Below are positions 43,276 through 51,558 of a stretch of 64,000 nucleotides of DNA, piece after piece. The notes under the pieces are model-generated. The model made no database searches, had not been told where the DNA came from, and saw only the letters and a program-made list of their open reading frames with translations. The translations under genes and the position numbers were made by a program. Origin of the DNA: MGBC114079 sp964531385 (GTDB lineage: Bacteria; Bacillota; Clostridia; Lachnospirales; CAG-274); NCBI GenBank assembly GCA_964531385.1, contig CAZHGC010000003.1:82265-146264 (forward strand). Reading direction: 5' to 3'. Position 1 is the stretch's first letter, and each line of letters begins with the position of its first letter.

Positions 43276-43749
43276 ATGAATAAAAACATTGAAATTGAAA
43301 GAAAATTTTTGGTTAAAGATATTCCATTTGATTTAACTCAATTTAAATGCAGTGTTATTAAGCAAGCTTATTTGTGTATTGACCCTGTTATGAGACTTAG
43401 GCAGAAAGATGACAATTATATATTTACATTTAAAGGAAGCGGACAAGTTAAACGCGTTGAATTTGAGTATCCGTTGTCAAAAAAACAATTCTCTGATTTA
43501 TGGGAGAACGTTGTTGGAAAGAAAATTGTTAAAAAGCGTTATTTTATACCTTTGGATAATAATTTGACAGCTGAACTCGATATTTATGAAGGTGAGTTTG
43601 ACGGTTTTAAAAATGTTGAAGTTGAGTTTCCTTCGGAAGAGGAAGCTGTTGCTTTTGTTCCGCCGAAATGGTTTGGCGAGGATATTAGCTTTAACCCTGA
43701 ATATGCGAATGCTAATATGTCAAAATTTGGTTTAGATGACAAAAAATAA
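43276..43749 (+). CDS. CYTH domain protein
   Basis: 157-residue triphosphate-tunnel enzyme fold. The signature ExExK is in NIEIERKFLVKDIPF. RLRQKDDNYIFTFKGSG, VEFEYPLS, KKRYFIPL and ELDIYEGEFDGFKNVEVEF give the alternating charged strands of the tunnel. It could be a tripolyphosphatase or thiamine-triphosphatase-like enzyme; the substrate cannot be read from sequence. ATG 43276 has AAAGGGGG ahead, so the 14-codon upstream extension is rejected. Confidence 0.88.
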   Translation: MNKNIEIERKFLVKDIPFDLTQFKCSVIKQAYLCIDPVMRLRQKDDNYIFTFKGSGQVKRVEFEYPLSKKQFSDLWENVVGKKIVKKRYFIPLDNNLTAELDIYEGEFDGFKNVEVEFPSEEEAVAFVPPKWFGEDISFNPEYANANMSKFGLDDKK

Positions 43750-43757
43750 AAAAACTC

Positions 43758-43786
43758 TTGCAATGTTTTAAAATTTGTATTATAAT
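43758..43786 (+). promoter_or_regulatory. Candidate spo0A promoter
   Basis: TTGCAA (43758-43763) and TATAAT (43781-43786) with a 17-base spacer, starting nine bases after the CYTH stop. I saw no Spo0A box (TGTCGAA) in this gap. Confidence 0.55.
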
Positions 43787-43853
43787 TATTTTGCTGGTAA
43801 AAAATACCATATCGTGTAATATATTCAAATTTTAAAATGTTGGAGGGATTAAT

Positions 43854-44639
43854 TTGGAACAAAACAAATTAAAAGTGTTAATTGCTGACGATAATAAGGA
43901 TTTTTGCGATGTTATTACAAATTTCCTTGAAAAACAGAATGATATGGAAGTTATTGGAGTTGCTTATGACGGAATTGAGGCATATGAAAAGATAGTTAAT
44001 GAAAAGCCAGATGTTGCTATTTTGGACGGAGTTATGCCAAGACTTGACGGAATTGGTGTTCTTGAAAAGCTTAGCAACACCCAAACACAAACTATGTGCA
44101 TAATGCTTACAGCGGTTACTCAAGAACAAATTACAAAAAAGGCATTTAATCTTGGTGCATATTATTATATTGCAAAGCCTTTCGATATGGAACTTTTGGT
44201 TTCAAGAATTAGACAACTTAGGGAAAAATGTTCTTCAAATTCCGAGCAAAAAAATCTTTTTGACAGTTTTGCAAAGAAAGCAGAGGTTGACCTTGAAACG
44301 AGAGTTACAAATATTCTTCACGAAATTGGCGTTCCGGCTCATATTAGAGGTTATCACTATATGAGAGAAGCTATTATTATGGCAATAAATGACATTGATG
44401 TTTTAAACTATATTACAAAAGAGCTTTATCCTTCGATTGCGAAAAAATGCGGGACAACTCCAAGCAGAGTTGAAAGAGCAATAAGGCACGCCATTGAGGT
44501 TGCATGGAGCAGAGGAAAGGTTGATGTTATAGACTCTCTTTTCGGATATACAATTAATAATCACAAAGGAAAGCCGACAAATTCGGAGTTTATTGCACTT
44601 ATTGCCGACAGGTTGCGTCTTGAACTTAAAGCATCTTGA
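43854..44639 (+). CDS. spo0A: Sporulation master regulator Spo0A
   Basis: 261-residue response regulator that commits the cell to sporulation. The receiver has D12-D13, phospho-acceptor D58 (AILDGVMPRLDGIGVLE) and K in YIAKPF. The C-terminal DNA-binding domain contains HIRGYHYMREAI and the hallmark recognition region TTPSRVERAIRHAIEVAWSRG. The start is TTG 43854, behind TGGAGGG. Unlike the usual order, spoIVB is not directly upstream. Its presence is the best evidence that the organism is a spore former or descends from one. Confidence 0.98.
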   Translation: MEQNKLKVLIADDNKDFCDVITNFLEKQNDMEVIGVAYDGIEAYEKIVNEKPDVAILDGVMPRLDGIGVLEKLSNTQTQTMCIMLTAVTQEQITKKAFNLGAYYYIAKPFDMELLVSRIRQLREKCSSNSEQKNLFDSFAKKAEVDLETRVTNILHEIGVPAHIRGYHYMREAIIMAINDIDVLNYITKELYPSIAKKCGTTPSRVERAIRHAIEVAWSRGKVDVIDSLFGYTINNHKGKPTNSEFIALIADRLRLELKAS

Positions 44640-44675
44640 AATTTTTTGTAAGAAGTTGGAAAACTTGATATTTTG

Positions 44676-44714
44676 AGAGGTTATGGAAAATTTGTTTTCA
44701 TAACCTCTTTTTTG
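44676..44714 (+). terminator. Terminator after spo0A
   Basis: AGAGGTTATG (44676-44685) pairs with CATAACCTCT (44699-44708), extended by AAAA/TTTT, and is followed by TTTTTT. Confidence 0.9.
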
Positions 44715-44761
44715 TTTGTTTAATTTAAATTACAGAATAAAAGGAGAATTTTTTTGCAACG

Positions 44762-44790
44762 TTGCGAGACGGCTCAAATTGTGGTATAAT
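44762..44790 (+). promoter_or_regulatory. Candidate promoter of the redox gene set, overlapped by a palindrome
   Basis: TTGCGA (44762-44767) and TATAAT (44785-44790) with a 17-base spacer. The perfect ten-base palindrome GCAACGTTGC (44756-44765) overlaps the -35 and could be a regulator site. Confidence 0.5.
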
Positions 44791-44875
44791 ACAAATTGAC
44801 AAAGCGGATTTTAATTAAGTGTATACGCTCGATAATTTATTGGCGGTTGCGTTAAATGTTTGGAGGATTGAGAAT

Positions 44876-46045
44876 GTGAATAATTTTATTTTTGAAAACA
44901 GTACGAAAGTATTTTTCGGAAAAGGTTGCGTTAAAGAATTTTTGGGCGAAAAATTGGGCGAGTTTGGGGAAAATGTAATGCTTGCTTATGGCGGAAATTC
45001 TGTTAAGAAAAATGGTATTTACGATGAAATTGTTAATGTTTTGGAAAAGAGCAATAAAACTATTGTTGAATTTGCCGGAATTATGCCAAACCCTACATAT
45101 AAAAAAGTTATGGAGGGAGCGGAAACCGCAAGGGCAAACAATATTGATTTGATTTTGGCACTTGGTGGCGGGTCAGTTATGGATTGCTGTAAGGCGATTT
45201 CTTTGGCGACAAAATATGACGGTGATGTTTGGGCCGATTATTGGGAAAAAAGCGGTGATATTGATTTTGAACCGCTTCCTCTCGGTGCGATTGTAACCGT
45301 TAGCGGAACGGGCAGTGAATGTAATGGCGGTGCGGTTATTACAAACGAAGAAAAGAAAATTAAAACGGGCAGAGATTATCCCAAATGTAATCCGAAATTT
45401 GCATTTCTTGACCCAGAATATACATTTACAGTTTCGGCTTTGCAGACGGCTTCAGGCGGGTTTGATATATTGTCGCACATTATGGAAACTTATTTCAGTT
45501 TTCCGGACGAAAACAATGTTTCCGACGATATTTCCGAGGCACTTATGAAAAGCGTTATTAAAAATCTTCCGATTGCTCTTAAAAATCCAAAAGATTATGA
45601 GGCGAGAAGTAATTTGATGTGGGCGTCAACTATGGGCGAAAACAGAATTATTAAGCTTGGCAAAAAATGCGATTTTCAGGCACATCAAATTGAACATCAA
45701 CTTGGAGCATATACAGATTGCAACCATGGCTGTGGATTGGCGGCAATTCATTCGACTTATTACAGAAAAATTTACGAATATGGAATTGACAAATTTATGC
45801 GTTTTGCAAAAAATGTTTGGAATATAAACCCTGACGGCAAGTCTGATGATGATATTGCTCTTTTGGGAATTGATGCTTTGGAAAATTTTATTAAGGAAAT
45901 TGGACTTCCGACATCTTTGCGTGAACTTGGCATTTCGGACAGAAGCATTCTTCTTGAAATTGCAAATTCGTGCAATATTTCTGCGGGAAGTTATAGAAAT
46001 ATGAGCAAAGAAAATATATTGGAAATATTAAACGAATGTTTTTAA
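44876..46045 (+). CDS. Iron-containing alcohol dehydrogenase (butanol dehydrogenase type)
   Basis: 389-residue group III alcohol dehydrogenase. The nucleotide-binding loop is LALGGGSVMDCCKAI, followed by VSGTGSECNGG. The metal-binding residues are in the HQIEHQLGAYTDCNHGCGLA region. It is closest in feel to NADPH-dependent butanol/aldehyde reductases of Clostridia. GTG 44876 has TTTGGAGGA ahead and gives the family N-terminus NNFIFENSTKVFFGKG, so the 19-codon upstream extension is not used. It shares an operon with the aldo/keto reductase 12 bases downstream. Confidence 0.9.
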   Translation: MNNFIFENSTKVFFGKGCVKEFLGEKLGEFGENVMLAYGGNSVKKNGIYDEIVNVLEKSNKTIVEFAGIMPNPTYKKVMEGAETARANNIDLILALGGGSVMDCCKAISLATKYDGDVWADYWEKSGDIDFEPLPLGAIVTVSGTGSECNGGAVITNEEKKIKTGRDYPKCNPKFAFLDPEYTFTVSALQTASGGFDILSHIMETYFSFPDENNVSDDISEALMKSVIKNLPIALKNPKDYEARSNLMWASTMGENRIIKLGKKCDFQAHQIEHQLGAYTDCNHGCGLAAIHSTYYRKIYEYGIDKFMRFAKNVWNINPDGKSDDDIALLGIDALENFIKEIGLPTSLRELGISDRSILLEIANSCNISAGSYRNMSKENILEILNECF

Positions 46046-46057
46046 GGAGATGTTTTT

Positions 46058-46909
46058 TTGGATTATATAACTTTAAGTAATGGGATTAAAATGCCTCTTT
46101 TGGGATTTGGCGTGTTTCAAGTTCCAAATGATGAAGTTTGCGAAAAAGCTGTTGTTGACGCTGTTGGGGCGGGGTATAGGCTTATTGATACTGCGGCATC
46201 ATACAGAAACGAAGAAGCTGTTGGAAGAGCAATTAAAAAAAGCGGTGTTTTAAGAGATGAGCTGTTTATTACAACGAAACTTTGGGTTCAAGATACAAGT
46301 TATGAAGGTGCGAAAAAAGCTATTGAAATTTCGCTTAAAAAACTTGGAACGGACTATCTTGATTTATATTTAATTCATCAGCCTATGGGCGATTATATCG
46401 GTGCGTATCGTGCTATGACGGAAGAATATAAAGCCGGAAAATTGAAAGCAATCGGTATTTGCAATTTTTACCCCGAAAGATTGGTTGATTTTTGCGAAAC
46501 TGTTGAAATTATGCCTATGGTTAATCAAATTGAACTTCACCCGTTTTTTGCACAGGAAAAGGCACTTGAAATTATGAAACAATTTGAAGTTGTTCCGGAA
46601 GCTTGGGGACCTTTTGCCGAAGGGAAATATGGAATTTTTACACACCCTGTTTTGACGGAAATTGGTTCGAAATATGGAAAAACGGCGGCACAAGTTGCAC
46701 TTCGTTGGAATGTTCAAAGAGGAGTTGTTGTTATCCCGAAATCTGTTAATTATGACAGAATTAAACAAAATATTGATATATGGGATTTTGAGTTGTCTGA
46801 CGAAGATATGAAAGAAATTTCAAAACTTGATATAGGGCACAGTGATATTGTAAACCATTATGACCCTGATTTTGTCAGAAGAATTCACAGTATGAAAATT
46901 CACGATTGA
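46058..46909 (+). CDS. Aldo/keto reductase
   Basis: 283-residue NADPH-dependent carbonyl reductase of the AKR5-like group. The tetrad is visible: Asp in LIDTAASY, Tyr in the same segment, Lys in FITTKLW, and His in LYLIHQPMGD. GICNFYPERL and GVVVIPKSVNYDRIKQN complete the cofactor site. The TTG start at 46058 is used because AAGGAGA precedes it. It probably works with the alcohol dehydrogenase upstream to detoxify or reduce aldehydes. Confidence 0.93.
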   Translation: MDYITLSNGIKMPLLGFGVFQVPNDEVCEKAVVDAVGAGYRLIDTAASYRNEEAVGRAIKKSGVLRDELFITTKLWVQDTSYEGAKKAIEISLKKLGTDYLDLYLIHQPMGDYIGAYRAMTEEYKAGKLKAIGICNFYPERLVDFCETVEIMPMVNQIELHPFFAQEKALEIMKQFEVVPEAWGPFAEGKYGIFTHPVLTEIGSKYGKTAAQVALRWNVQRGVVVIPKSVNYDRIKQNIDIWDFELSDEDMKEISKLDIGHSDIVNHYDPDFVRRIHSMKIHD

Positions 46910-47021
46910 AAAGGGAAGGTAATTGAAGTTTTTTGAAAAAATACAAATAAATGGTGCGAGCTCGTTTTGAACGAAGAATATGAAAAATTGAGATAGGATT
47001 GTTTTTTTGGAGGAGATTAAA

Positions 47022-47561
47022 ATGGCAAAAAAAATTTTGATATTGTCGGGAAGCCCGAGAAAGGGCGGAAATTCCGATATTTTATGTGATGAATTTATGC
47101 GTGGTGCAAAAGAAGCGGGGAACGACGTTGAAAAAATATTTTTGAGAGATAAAAAAATTAATTATTGCGTGGCTTGTTATTATTGTCGAGATAATGGCGG
47201 AAAATGTGCAATTAATGATGATATGGCGGAAATTATTGAGAAAATGATTTCTTCGGACGTAATTGTTATGGCAAGTCCTGTTTATTTTTATTCTATTGAT
47301 GCACAGCTTAAAACAGTTATTGACAGAACTGTTGCAAAATGGACAAAAATTAAAAACAAGGAGTTTTATTATATAATGACGGCTGCCGAAGATGATAAAA
47401 GTGCAATGGATTGTACACTTGAATGTATGAGAGGGTTTGCGGTTTGTCTTGACGGTTCTGTTGAAAAAGGTTCAATTTACGGAACTGGCGTTTATGAGGC
47501 GGGAGAAATAAAAAACACAGAATATGTTCAAGAAGCTTATAATTTTGGAAAAAATGTCTGA
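47022..47561 (+). CDS. NAD(P)H-dependent FMN reductase / flavodoxin-like oxidoreductase
   Basis: 179-residue flavodoxin-fold protein. The FMN phosphate loop is ILSGSPRKGGNSDIL. CVACYYCRDNGGKCAINDDM gives the cysteine cluster common in iron-sulfur flavoprotein relatives, and MASPVYFYSIDAQLKTVIDR is the second FMN loop. ATG 47022 has TTGGAGGAG ahead. It lies 112 bases after the aldo/keto reductase with no hairpin between, so cotranscription is possible. Substrate unknown. Confidence 0.88.
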   Translation: MAKKILILSGSPRKGGNSDILCDEFMRGAKEAGNDVEKIFLRDKKINYCVACYYCRDNGGKCAINDDMAEIIEKMISSDVIVMASPVYFYSIDAQLKTVIDRTVAKWTKIKNKEFYYIMTAAEDDKSAMDCTLECMRGFAVCLDGSVEKGSIYGTGVYEAGEIKNTEYVQEAYNFGKNV

Positions 47562-47612
47562 AGTTTAATTTCTTTGGCAAGATTGATTTGCGGAGTTTGT
47601 TTTTTATGTTTA

Positions 47613-47650
47613 ACAGGGGTGCGAATTGATTTTTCGCACCCCTGTTTTTA
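47613..47650 (+). terminator. Terminator between FMN reductase and DAHP synthase
   Basis: Perfect 12-base arms ACAGGGGTGCGA (47613-47624) and TCGCACCCCTGT (47634-47645), followed by TTTT. It may also serve the convergent minus-strand gene. Confidence 0.82.
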
Positions 47651-47669
47651 AAATTGAAATTTAATTTTA

Positions 47670-48698
47670 TTATACTCTTTCTGCCATATAGTATAAAAGT
47701 TCTTCTGTTGCTGCCCAGCCCAAACAAGGGTCTGTTATTGATTTGCCATAGATTTGTTCATCGATTTTTTGATTTCCCTCTTCTATATAGCTTTCAATCA
47801 TAAAGCCTTTTATTATTTTTTTGAGGGTTGAGTTGTATTTTCTGTTGTGAAGAACTTCTTTTACAATTCTTGGCTGTTCGTAAAATCTTTTCTTTGAGTT
47901 TGAATGATTTGTATCTATTACGATTGCAGGGTTTTCGTAGCCTTTATCGAGATACATTTCGGTTGCTCGTGTTAAATCTTCGTAATGATAGTTTGGAATG
48001 TTGTCTCCATGTTTGTTTACAGAACCTCTCATTATTGCATGGGCAAGAGGATTTCCGCTTGTTTTAACTTCATAACCGCCGTATGCAAAGTCGTGTGAAG
48101 ATTGTGCGGCACGAATTGAGTTGAACATTACGTTTAAGTCTCCACTTGTTGGGTTTTTCATTCCGACAGGAACATCAATTCCGCTTGCTGTTAATCTGTG
48201 TTGTTGGTTTTCAACACTTCTTGCACCTATGGCAATATATGTTAATAAATCGGAAACGAAAGGAAGGTTTGACGGATAGAGCATTTCATCAGCTGCGGAA
48301 AGATGAGATTCGGACATTGCACGAATGTTCATTTTTCTTATTGCACAAATTCCTTCAACCATATTTGGTGCTTTTTCAGGGTCGGGCTGGTGCATTATGC
48401 CTTTATAACCTTCTCCTGTTGTTCTTGGTTTTCCTGTGTATATTCTTGGAACGATGAAAAGAGTATCTTTTACTTTTTCATTTACTTTTGCAAGCCTTGA
48501 TATATAATCACATACGGAATCTTCGTTATCTGCCGAACATGGGCCGACGATTACTATAAACTTATTGCTTTTGCCGGTTAAGATATCTTTTATTTCAGCA
48601 TCTCTTTCTGCTTTTATTTTTTTTAAATGCTCGGGAAGCGGATTTTCGGAAATGATTTCTTCCGGCGAGGGCATTTGTCGTATATTTTTGAAACTCAT
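47670..48698 (-). CDS. aroF: 3-deoxy-7-phosphoheptulonate synthase (class I, AroFGH type)
   Basis: Condenses phosphoenolpyruvate and erythrose 4-phosphate in the first step of the shikimate pathway. The 342-residue protein has IVIVGPCSADNEDSV, RIYTGKPRTTGEGYKG, IGARSVENQQHR, GMKNPTSGDLNVM and IDTNHSNSKK, all typical of the E. coli-type enzyme. A feedback amino acid cannot be assigned. TAAGGAG precedes the ATG. With pheA and trpD in the window, aromatic amino acid synthesis is present but scattered. Confidence 0.95.
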   Translation of the reverse strand: MSFKNIRQMPSPEEIISENPLPEHLKKIKAERDAEIKDILTGKSNKFIVIVGPCSADNEDSVCDYISRLAKVNEKVKDTLFIVPRIYTGKPRTTGEGYKGIMHQPDPEKAPNMVEGICAIRKMNIRAMSESHLSAADEMLYPSNLPFVSDLLTYIAIGARSVENQQHRLTASGIDVPVGMKNPTSGDLNVMFNSIRAAQSSHDFAYGGYEVKTSGNPLAHAIMRGSVNKHGDNIPNYHYEDLTRATEMYLDKGYENPAIVIDTNHSNSKKRFYEQPRIVKEVLHNRKYNSTLKKIIKGFMIESYIEEGNQKIDEQIYGKSITDPCLGWAATEELLYYMAERV

Positions 48699-48738
48699 AA
48701 AAACACTCCTTAATATTTTCTGTATAGCCTATTTAATT

Positions 48739-48767
48739 AATATAATTTATATTTTGAAATTAGTCAA
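48739..48767 (-). promoter_or_regulatory. Candidate promoter of aroF
   Basis: On the minus strand, TTGACT (48767-48762) and TATATT (48744-48739) with a 17-base spacer, about 40 bases before the start codon. Confidence 0.6.
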
Positions 48768-49079
48768 GTTTTTGGCAATAAAAATTTTGACAAAATTTTA
48801 TTCAATGTGTACTGTTCGGATAATTTAAAACTGTGTTTAAAAATTGTTTTTAAGATTTTGAAGAAATTATTTTGTTGTCTAAATTGCCGATGTAATGTGG
48901 GTTTTGAAGAAAAATAAATGTTTGAAAACAAAGACGGGATTTTGATTGATGCTATAAATTTTAATTGAAATTTGATTTAATATTTTTTTCCTTTTTTTGT
49001 GTATTTTTTGTCGATTTAACGATTATTTATAATTTTATTTATAAATTTTCAGAAAAAGTTGTTAAAATCAAAACTATAA
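48768..49079. other. AT-rich region between divergent aroF and pfp promoters
   Basis: About 310 bases between the two divergent promoters. No gene, ribosome binding site or convincing hairpin was seen. Confidence 0.4.
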
Positions 49080-49108
49080 TTGAATAATATTTTATTATTT
49101 GGTATAAT
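49080..49108 (+). promoter_or_regulatory. Candidate promoter of the phosphofructokinase gene
   Basis: TTGAAT (49080-49085) and TATAAT (49103-49108) with a 17-base spacer, about 40 bases before the start codon. Confidence 0.65.
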
Positions 49109-49148
49109 AACTATGTGATACAATTATTTATAAGGAGGATTTTTTATA

Positions 49149-50369
49149 ATGCAAAAAGGGAACGTTATTGTTGGTCAGTCCGGCGGACCTACATCTGTTA
49201 TTAATTCGAGCTTGGCAGGGGTTTTTAAAGCTGCGAAAGACGGTGGCGTTGAAAAAATTTATGGAATGAGAAACGGTATTCAGGGGCTACTTGAAAACCA
49301 ATACATAGATTTGACAGAATATATTAAAGACGGGCTTGACGTTGAGCTTCTTAAACGAACTCCTTCTTCATATCTTGGTTCTTGCAGATTTAAGCTTCCG
49401 GAAATTTCGGAAAACGAACAGCTTTACAAAGATATATTTTCCATTCTTGAAAAACTTGAAGTTAAATATTTCTTTTACATTGGCGGAAACGACTCTATGG
49501 ATACAACAAAAAAACTTTCACAGTTTGCAAAGGAAACAGGCAGTGATATTAGGTTTATGGGTGTTCCAAAAACCATTGACAACGACCTTGCGGTTACTGA
49601 CCATACTCCCGGATATGGAAGTGCGGCGAAATATATTGGAAGCACTTTGAAAGAAGTTATTAGAGACGGACTTGTTTACAATTATCCGAGTGTTACAATT
49701 GTTGAAATTATGGGAAGAAACGCAGGCTGGCTTACTGCGGCGGCATCTTTGGCAAAAGGTGACGATTGCGAGGGTGTTGACCTTATTTGCTTGCCAGAAG
49801 TTGTTTTTGATGTTGATAAGTTTTTGGCAAAAATTGAAAGCAAGAAAAACAAATCTCAAGTTATTGCAATTTCTGAGGGAATTAGAACAAAAGACGGCAA
49901 ATATGTTTGTGAGGCTTCAAGAGAAAACGTTGCGGTTGATTCTTTTGGACACAAGTCTTTGAGCGGAACAAGTCAATATCTTGCTCATCTTGTTAATCAG
50001 AAAATCGGTTGTAAAACAAGGTCTATTGAATTTAGCACACTTCAAAGATGTGCTTCTCACATTGCTTCAAGGACTGACGTTGAAGAAGCATTTATTGCAG
50101 GAAGCAAGGCTGTTGAGGCGGCTTTTGAAGGTGAGACGGGAAAAGTTATAATTTTTGAAAGAATTTCTACATCACCATATCAGATGATTACAAAGGTTTG
50201 CGATGTTAATGAAATTGCAAATGTTGAAAAAACAGTTCCGTTGTCTTGGATTTGTGAGGACGGAACAAATGTTACTTCCGAACTTACCGACTATGTCAGA
50301 CCGCTTATTCAAGGCGAAATGACTCAAATTATGGTTAACGGCTTGCCTAAGCATATTGTTCTTAAATAA
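49149..50369 (+). CDS. pfp: Diphosphate-dependent 6-phosphofructokinase
   Basis: 406-residue phosphofructokinase. The phosphoryl-donor motif is GGNDSMDT, with Asp at the position that is Gly in ATP enzymes (GGDGS). The catalytic loop reads PKTIDND where ATP enzymes have PGTIDND. Both changes mark pyrophosphate use. NVIVGQSGGPTSVINSSL is the N-terminal loop, and TPGYGSAAKYI and MGRNAGWLTAAASLA are typical of the long PPi group. TAAGGAGG precedes ATG 49149. Using PPi saves ATP in glycolysis and makes the step reversible, common in anaerobes. Confidence 0.92.
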   Translation: MQKGNVIVGQSGGPTSVINSSLAGVFKAAKDGGVEKIYGMRNGIQGLLENQYIDLTEYIKDGLDVELLKRTPSSYLGSCRFKLPEISENEQLYKDIFSILEKLEVKYFFYIGGNDSMDTTKKLSQFAKETGSDIRFMGVPKTIDNDLAVTDHTPGYGSAAKYIGSTLKEVIRDGLVYNYPSVTIVEIMGRNAGWLTAAASLAKGDDCEGVDLICLPEVVFDVDKFLAKIESKKNKSQVIAISEGIRTKDGKYVCEASRENVAVDSFGHKSLSGTSQYLAHLVNQKIGCKTRSIEFSTLQRCASHIASRTDVEEAFIAGSKAVEAAFEGETGKVIIFERISTSPYQMITKVCDVNEIANVEKTVPLSWICEDGTNVTSELTDYVRPLIQGEMTQIMVNGLPKHIVLK

Positions 50370-50687
50370 CATTATAAAGTTGGCAAATTGCCAAAATTAT
50401 GGGCTTTGTGGGGGTGCAAAAGTGAGTTTTGCACCCTTGAGCTTAAATCTTTCTCAGTTTTGAAAATTCAGAACTATCAAATTATTTGCGGTTTGCGTTG
50501 TTTTGAAATTTATACAGCCTGTATCGTTTTTATAACGATTTTATAGAGGGGGTGGATTTTGTGTCTGCTCCTTTATTAATTTAGATTGTGAGTGTTGCAA
50601 GTTTTTTGAAAAACAGGTTTGGAATTTGTTTTCTTCGATTGAATTGTTTATTATAAAAATTTATATATCGATTTGCGAGGAGTTTTT
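50370..50687. other. Non-coding region with inverted repeats
   Basis: About 320 bases. TTGGCAA/TTGCCAA lies at 50380-50394. A GGGTGCAAAA/TTTTGCACCC hairpin (50412-50421 with 50427-50436) lacks a good T run. A palindrome ATACAG-C-CTGTAT-like at 50512-50524 directly joins ATCGTT/AACGAT (50523-50539), the latter followed by TTTTAT. The first ones may end pfp transcription. No gene was recognised. Confidence 0.4.
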
Positions 50688-51512
50688 ATGAAAAAAGTGA
50701 TTGATTTCTTTTTTTTATTTATTAAGAGAATGGAAGAAAATGAACTTATTTATTTTGCAAATGCTCTTACTTACAGGCTTTTGCTTGCTTTATTTCCGTT
50801 TATTATTTTTCTTATGACTCTTTTGGGGTTTTTTAATTTTGAAATTGACGGGCAAATGAGAAATTTTATATTTTCAATGCCGACGGAAGTTAAGGAAATT
50901 CTTGCTGTTTTTCTTGAAGAGGTTGTTTATACAAAAAATATAAGTCTTTTGTCTATCAGCCTTTTAATTAGTGTTTTCAGTGCGTCTTCGGGGTTTAATT
51001 ATTTGATTAAAGGAATTAACAAGGCTTTTAACATTGAGGACAAAAGAAGTTTTGTTAAAATTAGAATTATAAGCGTTTTGCTTGTTTTTGTTTTTACATT
51101 TTTGATTATCGCATCTCTTATTTTATTTATTTTTGGTGATGCCATTGAAAAATTTCTAATTGATTTTACTGATTTTGCCGATATATTAGATGAGATATTC
51201 AGTATGACAAGTTATATTGTTAATATTGTTGTTTTGTTTGTTATTTTAATTGTTATATCGAAAATTTGCATATATCGAAAAATTTCTTTTAAACAACTTG
51301 TTCCGGGAACGGTTTTTACTGTTGTGGGCTGGCTTTTGATGAGCAAATTTTTTAATATATATGTTAATAATTTTTCAAAAGTTTCGGTTGTTTACGGAAG
51401 TTTGGGAAGCATTTTTATACTTCTTATCTGGCTTAATATTTTATCGCTGTTAATTTTAATCGGAAGCCAGATTAATGCAATTCTCATTGAAAAAAAGACA
51501 GACGGAAATTGA
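50688..51512 (+). CDS. YihY/BrkB-family inner membrane protein
   Basis: 274-residue protein with about six membrane helices. Family phrases are FANALTYRLLLALFPFIIFLMTLLG, SSGFNYLIKGINKAFNIEDKRSF and FSKVSVVYGSLGSIFILLIWLNILSLLILIGSQINA. Once called ribonuclease BN, the family is now treated as membrane proteins of unclear function. ATG 50688 has CGAGGAG ahead. The next gene starts 46 bases downstream. Confidence 0.92.
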   Translation: MKKVIDFFFLFIKRMEENELIYFANALTYRLLLALFPFIIFLMTLLGFFNFEIDGQMRNFIFSMPTEVKEILAVFLEEVVYTKNISLLSISLLISVFSASSGFNYLIKGINKAFNIEDKRSFVKIRIISVLLVFVFTFLIIASLILFIFGDAIEKFLIDFTDFADILDEIFSMTSYIVNIVVLFVILIVISKICIYRKISFKQLVPGTVFTVVGWLLMSKFFNIYVNNFSKVSVVYGSLGSIFILLIWLNILSLLILIGSQINAILIEKKTDGN

Positions 51513-51558
51513 TTTTTTGATTTGGAGCTTGAAATTTTATTGTTGGGAGTTGGAATTT

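Noticed and set aside
44750..44770. Catabolite-responsive element before the alcohol dehydrogenase
   Set aside because: The TTGCAACGTTGCGA sequence does not align with the cre consensus when centred on CG; several fixed positions fail.
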